Part shown: positions 31,882 through 40,459 of the stretch, one piece after another | Numbering within the stretch: position 1 is the stretch's first letter | Layout: each line of letters begins with the position of its first letter | NCBI RefSeq assembly: GCF_001884135.1 | Contig: NZ_MAOC01000086.1 | Location: forward strand, 1 to 64,000 | DNA length: 64,000 nucleotides | Source of the DNA: Bacillus nitratireducens | GTDB lineage: Bacteria > Bacillota > Bacilli > Bacillales > Bacillaceae_G | Direction: 5' to 3' | Position numbers and translations under genes: made by a program | The notes under the pieces: generated by a model | The model's database searches: none | What the model was told of the DNA's origin: nothing | The model's input: only the letters and a program-made list of their open reading frames with translations

Positions 31882-32172
31882 GTGTCAAGAATTTCCGTTG
31901 AGAATGTAAAGCACGTAGCACATTTAGCACGTCTTGCAATTACTGATCAAGAAGCAGAAAAATTCCAAAAACAACTAGATGCAATTGTTACATTTGCAGA
32001 ACAGTTAAATGAATTAGATACAACTGATGTAAAACCAACAACTCACGTATTAACTATGAAAAATGTTATGCGTGAAGATGTACCAGAAAAAGGTTTACCA
32101 GTAGAAGAAGTATTAAAAAATGCACCGGATCACAAAGATAATCAAATCCGTGTTCCAGCAGTATTAGAATAG
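31882..32172 (+). CDS. gatC: Asp/Glu-tRNA amidotransferase subunit C
   Basis: 96-aa GatC, which wraps around GatA and stabilises the GatCAB complex that converts Glu-tRNA(Gln) and Asp-tRNA(Asn) to Gln- and Asn-tRNA. Typical [12 protein letters not shown] near the start and [20 protein letters not shown] at the end. GTG 31882 lies 9 nt after GGAGG. First gene of gatCAB. Confidence 0.97.
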
Positions 32173-32186
32173 AGGAGGGAATTTCG

Positions 32187-33644
32187 ATGTCATTATTTGA
32201 TCATTCGGTATCAGAGTTACATAAGAAATTAAACAACAAAGAAATTTCCGTTACGGATTTAGTAGAAGAATCTTACAAACGTATTTCGGATGTTGAAGAT
32301 AACGTAAAAGCTTTTCTTACATTAGATGAAGAAAATGCACGCGCGAAAGCGAAAGAATTAGATGCAAAGATTGGTGCTGAGGATAATGGCTTATTATTCG
32401 GTATGCCAATCGGTGTAAAAGATAACATTGTAACTAACGGTCTTCGTACAACTTGTGCGAGCAAAATGTTAGCAAATTTCGATCCAATTTACGATGCGAC
32501 AGTTGTACAAAAGCTAAAAGCTGCTGACACAGTTACAATCGGTAAATTAAATATGGACGAGTTCGCAATGGGTTCTTCAAATGAAAACTCAGGTTTCTAC
32601 GCTACGAAAAACCCATGGAACTTAGATTACGTTCCAGGCGGATCTAGTGGTGGTTCTGCAGCAGCTGTAGCAGCAGGAGAAGTATTATTCTCTCTAGGTT
32701 CTGATACGGGTGGTTCTATCCGTCAGCCAGCTGCATATTGCGGCGTTGTAGGTTTAAAACCAACTTACGGACGCGTATCTCGTTACGGATTAGTAGCATT
32801 CGCATCTTCACTTGACCAAATCGGACCGATTACGCGTACAGTAGAAGACAATGCATACTTATTACAAGCTATTTCAGGTATTGATCGTATGGATGCAACT
32901 TCTGCAAACGTTGAAGTTGGAAACTACTTAGCTGGTTTAACAGGCGACGTTAAAGGTTTACGCATTGCTGTACCGAAAGAATACTTAGGCGAAGGTGTTG
33001 GCGAAGAAGCTCGTGAGTCAGTACTAGCTGCGTTAAAAGTGTTAGAAGGTATGGGCGCAACTTGGGAGGAAGTATCTCTTCCACACTCTAAATACGCTCT
33101 AGCAACGTATTACTTATTATCTTCTTCTGAAGCATCTGCTAACCTTTCACGCTTTGATGGCGTACGTTACGGTGTTCGTTCTGATAATGTAAATAACTTA
33201 TTAGATCTTTACAAAAACACACGTAGCGAAGGTTTCGGAGATGAAGTAAAACGTCGTATTATGCTTGGTACATTTGCTCTTAGCTCTGGTTACTATGATG
33301 CATATTACAAAAAAGCACAACAAGTACGTACATTAATTAAAAACGACTTTGAAAATGTATTTGCTAACTATGATGTTATTATCGGACCAACAACGCCAAC
33401 TCCGGCATTTAAAGTGGGCGAAAAAGTGGACGATCCAATGACAATGTATGCAAATGACATTTTAACAATCCCAGTAAACTTAGCGGGTGTTCCAGCGATT
33501 TCTATCCCATGTGGATTCGGTGCTAACAACATGCCACTTGGTCTACAAATCATTGGTAAACACTTCGATGAATCGACAATTTACCGCGTTGCACATGCGT
33601 TTGAGCAAGCAACAGACTATCATACAAAAAAAGCAAGTCTGTAA
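32187..33644 (+). CDS. gatA: Asp/Glu-tRNA amidotransferase subunit A (amidase)
   Basis: 485-aa glutaminase of GatCAB. The amidase-signature catalytic triad is present: Lys in GVKDNI (near residue 79), Ser in [14 protein letters not shown] (near 154) and Ser nucleophile in [13 protein letters not shown] (near 178). ATG 32187 lies after GAGGAGG, 14 nt from gatC. Confidence 0.98.
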   Translation: MSLFDHSVSELHKKLNNKEISVTDLVEESYKRISDVEDNVKAFLTLDEENARAKAKELDAKIGAEDNGLLFGMPIGVKDNIVTNGLRTTCASKMLANFDPIYDATVVQKLKAADTVTIGKLNMDEFAMGSSNENSGFYATKNPWNLDYVPGGSSGGSAAAVAAGEVLFSLGSDTGGSIRQPAAYCGVVGLKPTYGRVSRYGLVAFASSLDQIGPITRTVEDNAYLLQAISGIDRMDATSANVEVGNYLAGLTGDVKGLRIAVPKEYLGEGVGEEARESVLAALKVLEGMGATWEEVSLPHSKYALATYYLLSSSEASANLSRFDGVRYGVRSDNVNNLLDLYKNTRSEGFGDEVKRRIMLGTFALSSGYYDAYYKKAQQVRTLIKNDFENVFANYDVIIGPTTPTPAFKVGEKVDDPMTMYANDILTIPVNLAGVPAISIPCGFGANNMPLGLQIIGKHFDESTIYRVAHAFEQATDYHTKKASL

Positions 33645-33658
33645 GGAGGCGAGCATAG

Positions 33659-35086
33659 ATGAATTTAGAAACAATTATTGGTTTAGAGGTTCACGTTGAG
33701 TTAAAAACAAATTCGAAAATTTTCTCTGCGAGTCCAACAGAATTCGGAGCGGAGCCAAATACACAAACAAGTGTAATTGACTTAGGATACCCAGGGGTAC
33801 TTCCTACTTTAAATAAAGAAGCAGTTAACTTTGCAATGAAAGCTGCAATGGCATTAAACTGTGAAATCGCAACGGAAACGAAGTTCGACCGTAAAAACTA
33901 TTTCTACCCAGATAATCCGAAAGCTTACCAAATCTCTCAATTTGATAAGCCGATTGGTGAAAATGGTTGGATTGAAATCGAAGTAGACGGTAAAAAGAAA
34001 CGTATCGGTATTACACGTCTTCATTTAGAAGAAGATGCTGGTAAATCAACGCATACAGCTGATGGTTCATTAGTAGACTACAACCGTCAAGGTATGCCTT
34101 TAATCGAGATCGTATCTGAGCCAGATATGCGTACTCCAGAAGAAGCATATGCATACTTAGAGAAGTTAAAATCAATCATTCAATATACAGGCGTATCTGA
34201 TTGTAAGATGGAAGAAGGTTCTCTTCGTTGTGATGCGAATATTTCACTTCGTCCTGTTGGACAAGAGAAATTCGGTACAAAAGCAGAACTGAAAAACTTA
34301 AACTCATTCACTTACGTACAAAAAGGTCTTGAGCATGAGCAAGTGCGCCAAGAAAAAGAATTATTATCTGGTGGTATCATCCAACAAGAAACACGTCGTT
34401 ATGATGAAGCAACGAAGAAAACAATCTTAATGCGTGTGAAAGAAGGATCTGACGATTACCGTTACTTCCCAGAGCCAGACTTAGTTGAACTTTACATCGA
34501 TGATGAGTGGAAAGAAGAAATTCGTGCTTCGATTCCAGAACTTCCAGATGCACGTAAAGCTCGCTATGTTGCAGAAATTGGCTTGCCAGCTTATGATGCA
34601 CACGTATTAACATTAACGAAAGAGATGTCTGATTTCTTTGAAGCAGCAATTGAAGATGGAGCAGATGCGAAATTAACATCAAACTGGTTAATGGGTGAAG
34701 TGCTTGCATACTTAAACAAACAGCAAAAAGAATTAAAAGACGTTGCATTAACGCCTGCTGGTTTATCTAAAATGGTTCAATTAATTGAAAAAGGTACAAT
34801 TTCTTCTAAAATCGCGAAGAAAGTATTTAACGAATTAATTGAAAAAGGTGGAGACCCAGAAGAAATCGTTAAAGCGAAAGGTCTTGTTCAAATTTCTGAC
34901 GAAGGTACACTTCGTAAGGTTGTAACAGAAATTCTTGATAATAATGAGCAATCTATCGAAGACTTTAAAAACGGTAAAGACCGTGCAATTGGCTTCTTAG
35001 TTGGTCAAATTATGAAAGCGACAAAAGGACAAGCTAACCCACCGCTTGTTAACAAAATCTTACTTGAAGAGATTAATAAGCGATAA
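33659..35086 (+). CDS. gatB: Asp/Glu-tRNA amidotransferase subunit B
   Basis: 475-aa kinase/tRNA-binding subunit that phosphorylates the misacylated tRNA. The signature [10 protein letters not shown] is at the start, and [20 protein letters not shown] and [15 protein letters not shown] follow. The C-terminal 150 residues form the helical and tail (YqeY-like) domains. Starts at ATG 33659 behind AAGGAGG, 14 nt after gatA. Confidence 0.98.
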   Translation: MNLETIIGLEVHVELKTNSKIFSASPTEFGAEPNTQTSVIDLGYPGVLPTLNKEAVNFAMKAAMALNCEIATETKFDRKNYFYPDNPKAYQISQFDKPIGENGWIEIEVDGKKKRIGITRLHLEEDAGKSTHTADGSLVDYNRQGMPLIEIVSEPDMRTPEEAYAYLEKLKSIIQYTGVSDCKMEEGSLRCDANISLRPVGQEKFGTKAELKNLNSFTYVQKGLEHEQVRQEKELLSGGIIQQETRRYDEATKKTILMRVKEGSDDYRYFPEPDLVELYIDDEWKEEIRASIPELPDARKARYVAEIGLPAYDAHVLTLTKEMSDFFEAAIEDGADAKLTSNWLMGEVLAYLNKQQKELKDVALTPAGLSKMVQLIEKGTISSKIAKKVFNELIEKGGDPEEIVKAKGLVQISDEGTLRKVVTEILDNNEQSIEDFKNGKDRAIGFLVGQIMKATKGQANPPLVNKILLEEINKR

Positions 35087-35149
35087 AAATAAAAGAGGAA
35101 TTCTTATTTTTGAGCGCTAAAATAGTATAGATTCTTAAAGATTAAACAG

Positions 35150-35178
35150 AAAAAACACCCGTATTTGGGTGTTTTTTC
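35150..35178 (+). terminator. Terminator of gatCAB
   Basis: AAAAAACACCC / GGGTGTTTTTT with a GTATTT loop. Confidence 0.93.
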
Positions 35179-35182
35179 TGAG

Positions 35183-35237
35183 TTAATCAAACGTTTGTTT
35201 AAATGGTGAAAAATAATTTAAATAAACGTTTGATTAA
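35183..35237. promoter_or_regulatory. Twin palindrome / long inverted repeat (operator candidate)
   Basis: Two 22-nt arms (35183-35204 and 35216-35237) are inverted copies with a single G/T difference and an 11-nt centre. Each arm is itself almost palindromic around AAACGTTT. There is no T run, so it is not a terminator. It resembles tandem operators of a TetR-type repressor, lying 40-90 nt upstream of an extended -10 promoter (TGG then TATGAT at 35276-35281). Confidence 0.6.
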
Positions 35238-35302
35238 CTGTCAAAAGTGAAAAAATGTTTGTATAGCAACTATGGTATGATAGTTGCAAAAAGGTGGGAA
35301 TA

Positions 35303-35507
35303 ATGATAAATCTAGACATAGAGGTTTTTTTCATCTCATGAAATAATAGATAATTATTATTCGTTATATGTAAATTGTTGTGAGGAAATAGATGGACATA
35401 AATTTTTTTGTCAAATAAAGCAAAACCATTATGAGAGAATGTTACTTATGATGGACTACACGAATCGGGTTCTTACTGCCTGTTTGAGCGGGATAAAAGA
35501 AGGATAG
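35303..35507 (+). pseudogene. Small gene disrupted by a frameshift in a T7 tract
   Basis: ATG 35303 has a good AAGGTGG ribosome site (spacing 5). The frame stops after 12 codons (TGA at 35339). Seven T at 35325-35331 precede a continuous open frame in +1 that runs to TAG 35505. Removing one T joins them into a 67-residue product with a normal amino acid mix (DNYYSLYVNCCEEIDGHKFF, then MDYTNRVLTACLSGIKEG). The second part has no start of its own until ATG at about 35442. The product is not recognised. This could be a true mutation, a slippage-controlled gene or a sequencing error. Confidence 0.55.
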
Positions 35508-35595
35508 GAAGATGAGAGGAGGTAGGCATAGGGATACTGAATAAGGGTTCGGTGTATTCTTTTTTCAATGAATAAAGAATTTCCTGTGCTAATAC

Positions 35596-36501
35596 ATGAT
35601 GAAGCGAGCAAGGATTATTTATAACCCTACTTCTGGACGCGAGTTATTTAAGAAGAGCTTACCAGAAGTATTACAAAAATTAGAACAAGCTGGATATGAA
35701 GCATCTTGTCATGCGACAACTGGTCCTGGAGATGCAACTGTGGCGGCGAGGCAAGCTGCGGATCGTAAGTTTGATGTTGTTATCGCAGCTGGTGGTGATG
35801 GTACGTTAAATGAAGTGGTGAACGGTTTAGTAGGACATGAACATCGTCCAAAGTTTGGAATTATTCCAGTTGGAACGACAAATGATTTTGCGCGTGCGAT
35901 CGGTGTACCTCGTGCTATTGAAGAGGCTGCGGATATTATTTGTGAAGGGAAAACAGTTCCGTTAGATCTTGGTAGAGCGAATGATACATATTTCATTAAT
36001 ATCGCTGGTGGCGGCCGTATTACAGAATTAACATATGAAGTGCCAAGTAAGCTGAAAACGGTATTAGGTCAACTTGCTTACTATTTAAAAGGAATCGAAA
36101 TGTTACCATCATTACATCCAACATATGTTGAAATCGAGTATGATGGGAAGTTACTACAAGAAGAAATTACGATGTTTTTAATTACAAATACTCGTTCAGT
36201 TGGTGGATTTGAAAAGGTAGCACCATATGCGTCTATTAACGATGGGTTATTTGATTTATTAGTGCTGAAAAAAGGTTCTATCGCTGATTTAATTAAAGCA
36301 GCAACACAAGCGCAGCGTGGGGAACATATTAACAATCCAAAAGTGCTATATACACAAGCGAATCGAATTAAAGTGCATTCACCAGATAAACTAATGATTA
36401 ATTTAGATGGTGAATATGGTGGAGATGCACCGATGGAATTCGAAAATATATATCATTGTCTGGAACTATTTGTTCCTGAACATCAAGAGGATGCCCTGTA
36501 A
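35596..36501 (+). CDS. dgkB: Diacylglycerol kinase
   Basis: 301-aa soluble DagK/YegS-family lipid kinase that recycles diacylglycerol left from lipoteichoic acid synthesis. Seen: RARIIYNPTSGRE at the start, the nucleotide motif AAGGDGTLNEVVNGL (near residue 65) and IPVGTTNDFARAIG (near 95). The frame is limited by TAA at 35590, so the start must be ATG 35596 or 35599. Neither has a Shine-Dalgarno nearby; the closest GAGGAGG lies about 70 nt upstream. This is unusual here and may mean weak or structured translation initiation. Confidence 0.93.
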   Translation: MMKRARIIYNPTSGRELFKKSLPEVLQKLEQAGYEASCHATTGPGDATVAARQAADRKFDVVIAAGGDGTLNEVVNGLVGHEHRPKFGIIPVGTTNDFARAIGVPRAIEEAADIICEGKTVPLDLGRANDTYFINIAGGGRITELTYEVPSKLKTVLGQLAYYLKGIEMLPSLHPTYVEIEYDGKLLQEEITMFLITNTRSVGGFEKVAPYASINDGLFDLLVLKKGSIADLIKAATQAQRGEHINNPKVLYTQANRIKVHSPDKLMINLDGEYGGDAPMEFENIYHCLELFVPEHQEDAL

Positions 36502-36516
36502 AGGCATCTTTTTTTT
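36490..36516 (+). terminator. Terminator of dgkB
   Basis: GATGCC / GGCATC stem spanning the stop codon, then eight T. Confidence 0.9.
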
Positions 36517-36695
36517 GCTTTTATCTCACTATTTGCGAGTAATAAGACTCTCTCGCTGATTAAAGTTTCACTTTATACAGATGAATTGTAAATTGGAAGT
36601 TAGTTTGATTTTCATGGTATTTTTACAAACCGTTTATTTTATATCCATATTTTATTGATAAACTAGAAGAGATAAGAAATGAGAGGTAGGATGCT

Positions 36696-37442
36696 ATGGA
36701 GAAGGTAAAAGCAATATTATTTGATAAAGATGGGACATTAATGGATTTTCATTCAATTTGGATAAAAGTAGCAGAAGAGCTTGTAGCTGAATGTATAAAT
36801 TTATATCAATTACCAGAATCAATGCAGCAGGTTATATTAAAAGAGATTGGCGTGGACGGAGCAGTCGTTCATCCGCATAGTGCGCTAGCAGCAGGAACGA
36901 GCCTTGATGTAGCGAAGGGGATTTGTAAATATATCGTATCATCTAGAGAAGAAGAGATGCATGAATGGGTAAGTGAAAAATTGTTTTCTCTTATGTATGA
37001 GCATCGAGAACATATGAGAATGACGGCAGATTTACCAAAAATTTTACAAGTATTAAAGGATAGAGGGTTTATTTTAGGTGTCGTCACAGCTGATGATTTT
37101 GCACCGACAGAATTATTTTTAAAGCAGTATCAATTAGAGCCCTTTTTTGATTGTGTCATAGCCTCAGATACGTTTCCGGCACAGAAACCAGATAAAAGAA
37201 TTGTAGAATCGTTTTGTGAGAGATTTAATTTAGAAACATATGAAGTAGCGGTCGTCGGGGATACACCGACGGATTTACATTTAGCGAAAAATGGTGGCGA
37301 CTGCTATGCAATTGGCGTACTATCTGGTACGGGTGATCGTCAAACGTTAGAACCACTTGCAGATTTAGTGTTACAATCTGTTGAAGATTTAATTTCTCAT
37401 TCAAGTGAGTTTATTTGGAAACAAGGAAAGTCTAATGTATAA
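36696..37442 (+). CDS. HAD-family hydrolase (Gph-like phosphatase)
   Basis: 248-aa haloacid dehalogenase-superfamily protein. Motif I ILFDKDGTLMDF contains nucleophile Asp10 and Asp12; motif II Thr is in LGVVTADD; motif III Lys is in AQKPDKRIV; motif IV is VVGDTPTDLHLAK. An alpha-helical cap lies between motifs I and II, as in phosphoglycolate-type phosphatases. The substrate is not predictable. ATG 36696 follows GAGAGG. Monocistronic. Confidence 0.9.
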   Translation: MEKVKAILFDKDGTLMDFHSIWIKVAEELVAECINLYQLPESMQQVILKEIGVDGAVVHPHSALAAGTSLDVAKGICKYIVSSREEEMHEWVSEKLFSLMYEHREHMRMTADLPKILQVLKDRGFILGVVTADDFAPTELFLKQYQLEPFFDCVIASDTFPAQKPDKRIVESFCERFNLETYEVAVVGDTPTDLHLAKNGGDCYAIGVLSGTGDRQTLEPLADLVLQSVEDLISHSSEFIWKQGKSNV

Positions 37443-37446
37443 ACGG

Positions 37447-37492
37447 ATAAGTCTATAAAGACTCTTTATGAGTCTTTATAGACTTATTTTTT
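37447..37492 (+). terminator. Long terminator hairpin after the HAD gene
   Basis: An 18-bp perfect stem (ATAAGTCTATAAAGACTC and its complement) with a TTTAT loop and a T tail. It lies about 50 bp upstream of the gabT sigma-54 promoter, so it could also serve as a protein-binding palindrome. Confidence 0.85.
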
Positions 37493-37537
37493 ATGCCGCG
37501 ATATTAAGAGAATGGGATGAATACTAGAAAGGGGAAG

Positions 37538-37555
37538 TTGGCATACATCTTGCAA
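37538..37555 (+). promoter_or_regulatory. Sigma-54 (SigL) promoter of gabT
   Basis: TTGGCATACATCTTGCAA: the invariant GG (37540-37541) and GC (37552-37553) are separated by exactly 10 nt, as required for -24/-12 promoters. The sigma-54 activator gene lies just downstream of gabT. Confidence 0.9.
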
Positions 37556-37596
37556 TATAAAGAGAAAACATTGTATAGAAAAGGATGGGGTACACA

Positions 37597-38961
37597 ATGA
37601 ACACAAAAAAATTTGCTAAAGTAAATGAACAAATTCCAGGACCGAAAGCAGCGTCTTTATTAGAACGCCGCCAAAATATAGTACCAAAAGGAGTAAGTAA
37701 TGGTATTCCAACATTCGTACAGTCTGCAGATGGAGCTCTTGTAACAGATGTTGATGGTAATCAGTACATTGATTTTGCAGGAGCGATAGGGACAATTAAC
37801 GTAGGACATTGTCATCCAGCTGTTAAAGAAGCACTTCATAAACAAGTAGATCAATATATTCATACGGGATTTAATGTCATGATGTATGAGCCATATATTG
37901 AATTAGCGGAAAAGCTTGCTGCATTAGCGCCAGGAAGTTTTGATAAACAAGTCCTGTTTTTAAACAGTGGTGCAGAAGCAGTTGAGAATGCGGTGAAAAT
38001 CGCTCGTAAATATACGAAGAGACCTGGGATTATCGCATTTTCTAAAGGGTTTCACGGGCGTACATTAATGACAATGACGATGACAAGTAAAGTAAAACCA
38101 TATAAATTTGGATTTGGCCCATTTGCTCCAGAAGTATATAAAGCGCCATTCCCATATGAATACCGTCGTCCAGAAGGATTAACAGAAGAGCAGTATGATG
38201 ATTTTATCATTGAAGAGTTTAAAAACTTCTTCATATCAGAAGTAGCACCAGAAACAATTGCAGCTGTTGTAATGGAACCTGTTCAAGGGGAAGGTGGATT
38301 TATCGTTCCAAGTAAGAAATTTGTTCAAGAAGTACGCAGCATTTGTTCAGAGCACGGTATTTTATTTGTAGCGGATGAAATTCAAACAGGCTTTAGTCGT
38401 ACCGGAAAATACTTTGCAATTGATCATTATGATGTCGTTCCAGATTTAATTACGGTTTCTAAATCATTAGGTGCTGGTGTACCGATTAGTGGTGTTATTG
38501 GCCGTAAAGAAATTATGAATGAGTCTGCACCGGGAGAACTGGGCGGAACGTATGCAGGAAGCCCACTAGGATGTGCGGCTGCATTAGCAGTACTTGATGT
38601 AATAGAAAAAGAGAATTTAAATGATAGAGCGATAGAAGTAGGAAAAGTCGTAATGAGCCGATTCGAAGAGATGAAAAATAAATATAATTGCATTGGTGAT
38701 GTGCGCGGTTTAGGAGCAATGTGTGCATTTGAGCTCGTTCAAGATCGTAAGACGAAAGCGCCTGACAAAACATTGGCAGCTAATTTATGTGCGGAAGCAA
38801 ATAAACGCGGATTACTTCTACTATCAGCAGGAACATATGGAAATGTTATTCGTGTGTTAATGCCATTAGTTATTACAGATGCGCAGCTAGAGGAAGGTTT
38901 AACAATAATTGAAGAATCATTGCAAGCTTGTTATGAGCAAGCAAACATCGCTCGTGTTTAA
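37597..38961 (+). CDS. gabT: 4-aminobutyrate aminotransferase
   Basis: 454-aa class III PLP aminotransferase that moves the amino group of GABA to 2-oxoglutarate, giving succinate semialdehyde. Seen: LNSGAEAVENAVKIAR (cofactor phosphate), FHGRTLMTMT, the Asp of FVADEIQTGFSR and the PLP lysine in TVSKSLGAGVP (near residue 291). I chose ATG 37597 behind AAGGATGGGG rather than ATG 37585 inside the ribosome site. It is transcribed from a sigma-54 promoter, and neighbours gabD and a permease complete the GABA shunt. Confidence 0.96.
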   Translation: MNTKKFAKVNEQIPGPKAASLLERRQNIVPKGVSNGIPTFVQSADGALVTDVDGNQYIDFAGAIGTINVGHCHPAVKEALHKQVDQYIHTGFNVMMYEPYIELAEKLAALAPGSFDKQVLFLNSGAEAVENAVKIARKYTKRPGIIAFSKGFHGRTLMTMTMTSKVKPYKFGFGPFAPEVYKAPFPYEYRRPEGLTEEQYDDFIIEEFKNFFISEVAPETIAAVVMEPVQGEGGFIVPSKKFVQEVRSICSEHGILFVADEIQTGFSRTGKYFAIDHYDVVPDLITVSKSLGAGVPISGVIGRKEIMNESAPGELGGTYAGSPLGCAAALAVLDVIEKENLNDRAIEVGKVVMSRFEEMKNKYNCIGDVRGLGAMCAFELVQDRKTKAPDKTLAANLCAEANKRGLLLLSAGTYGNVIRVLMPLVITDAQLEEGLTIIEESLQACYEQANIARV

Positions 38962-39015
38962 AAACTAAATTATAAATCGCAAACATTCTAGCTTACTCTA
39001 TATAAAATGCAGAAA

Positions 39016-39047
39016 ATTCACTTTATAATAAAGGTAGTAAAGTGAAT
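39016..39047. promoter_or_regulatory. Inverted repeat over the -10 of the activator gene
   Basis: ATTCACTTTA (39016-39025) / TAAAGTGAAT (39038-39047) brackets TATAAT at 39024-39029. A plausible autoregulatory site. Confidence 0.5.
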
Positions 39048-39076
39048 CGATGGATATGAAGTAGGGAGTGGCTAGG

Positions 39077-40459
39077 ATGGTTGCAGAAAAGGAACGAGTG
39101 TTGATGGATTTACAAGATGTATTTGAATATGCATTTGACGAAATTTTTGTTACAGATGATAAAGGAATCGTTGTGCGTGTAAATAGTATGTGTGAAAGAC
39201 ATTACCAGCTCTCTGCTAAGGAATTAGTAGGAAAGCATGTAAAAGAACTACAAAAAGAAGGGATTTTTTATCCGTCTGCAACGTTAGAAGTAATTGAAAA
39301 GAAAAGGCCAGTTGAACTTGTTCAAACAACGAAATCAGGAGAGTATTTGCATGTTCGTACAAGACCTGTTTTTGATGATGAGGGAAATTTAAGAAGAGTG
39401 ATTAGTTATTCCCGAGATCTTACAGAACTCTATCAATTACGTCAAAAGGTAGAGGAAATGGATAATCAGTTAAAAACATATAAAAAGGAATTAAGAGAAA
39501 CATATGAACACGAAGGACTTATTTTTAAAAGTATCGCTATGCAAAAAATAGTCGAAACAATCAAAAAAGTATCTGTGGTGGATAGCACTGTTCTCGTATT
39601 AGGTGAGACGGGAGTAGGAAAAAGCCGATTAGTACGCCATTTGCATGAAGTAAGTCACCGGAAGAATGAAAGTTTCTATGAAATTAATTGTGCGGCATTG
39701 CCGACGAATTTAATTGAATCAGAGCTTTTTGGATATTCAGGTGGGTCTTTTACAGGGGCAAATCGTGAAGGGAAAAAGGGATTACTAGAATCAGCACATA
39801 AAGGGACCCTTTTCTTAGATGAAATTGGTGAAATGCCGCTTGAAATTCAAGCGAAGCTTTTGCAAGTATTACAGGAGAAAACATTTCGGCCGGTAGGAGG
39901 AAGAGACTTAAAAAAAGTAGACGTTCGTATAGTCGCGGCTACGAATAGAGATTTAAGTAAAATGGTAAAAGAGGGAACATTTAGGAAGGATTTGTATTAC
40001 CGCCTAAATGTAATCCCAATTTCAATTCCTCCGCTTCGTGAAAGAACAGAAGATATATTACCGTTAGTCTATCATTATTTACAGCACTTTAATAAAAAGT
40101 ATGGACGTGATGTGAAGCTAGCTCCTAGTACGTTACAAATGTTTGTAGGGTATTCATGGGAGGGAAATAATAGAGAGATAGAAAACGTAATCGAGAGGAT
40201 TGTTATAACTGCTGACGATGTTATCACGATAGAAGATTTACCGATATCGATGCAGGAGTCTACAGTTGAGCAATCGGGTCAAAGTCTCTATAAAATGTTA
40301 GAAGAAGTGGAACGAAACATTATCTTAAAAACATACAAAACACATGGATCCAGTTATAAAGTCGCAGAATTCTTGAAAATAAGCCAATCTGCTGCTACTA
40401 GGAAAATTAAGAAGTTTATAGAGGAGGATTATATAGTTGGAGGAGAAGAAGGAACTTAA
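39077..40459 (+). CDS. gabR: Sigma-54-dependent activator of the gab genes (PAS-AAA-HTH)
   Basis: 460-aa enhancer-binding protein. An N-terminal PAS domain (about residues 15-110) senses the signal. The AAA+ domain has Walker A GETGVGKSR (near 178), the sigma-54 contact loop GSFTGA (GAFTGA variant) near 222, and Walker B GTLFLDEIGEM. A Fis-type HTH lies at the C-terminus (SSYKVAEFLKISQSAATRKI). A role in activating the nearby gabT promoter is inferred from position and agrees with the sigma-54 control reported for the B. thuringiensis gab cluster. ATG 39077 is preferred to GTG 39068. Confidence 0.9.
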   Translation: MVAEKERVLMDLQDVFEYAFDEIFVTDDKGIVVRVNSMCERHYQLSAKELVGKHVKELQKEGIFYPSATLEVIEKKRPVELVQTTKSGEYLHVRTRPVFDDEGNLRRVISYSRDLTELYQLRQKVEEMDNQLKTYKKELRETYEHEGLIFKSIAMQKIVETIKKVSVVDSTVLVLGETGVGKSRLVRHLHEVSHRKNESFYEINCAALPTNLIESELFGYSGGSFTGANREGKKGLLESAHKGTLFLDEIGEMPLEIQAKLLQVLQEKTFRPVGGRDLKKVDVRIVAATNRDLSKMVKEGTFRKDLYYRLNVIPISIPPLRERTEDILPLVYHYLQHFNKKYGRDVKLAPSTLQMFVGYSWEGNNREIENVIERIVITADDVITIEDLPISMQESTVEQSGQSLYKMLEEVERNIILKTYKTHGSSYKVAEFLKISQSAATRKIKKFIEEDYIVGGEEGT

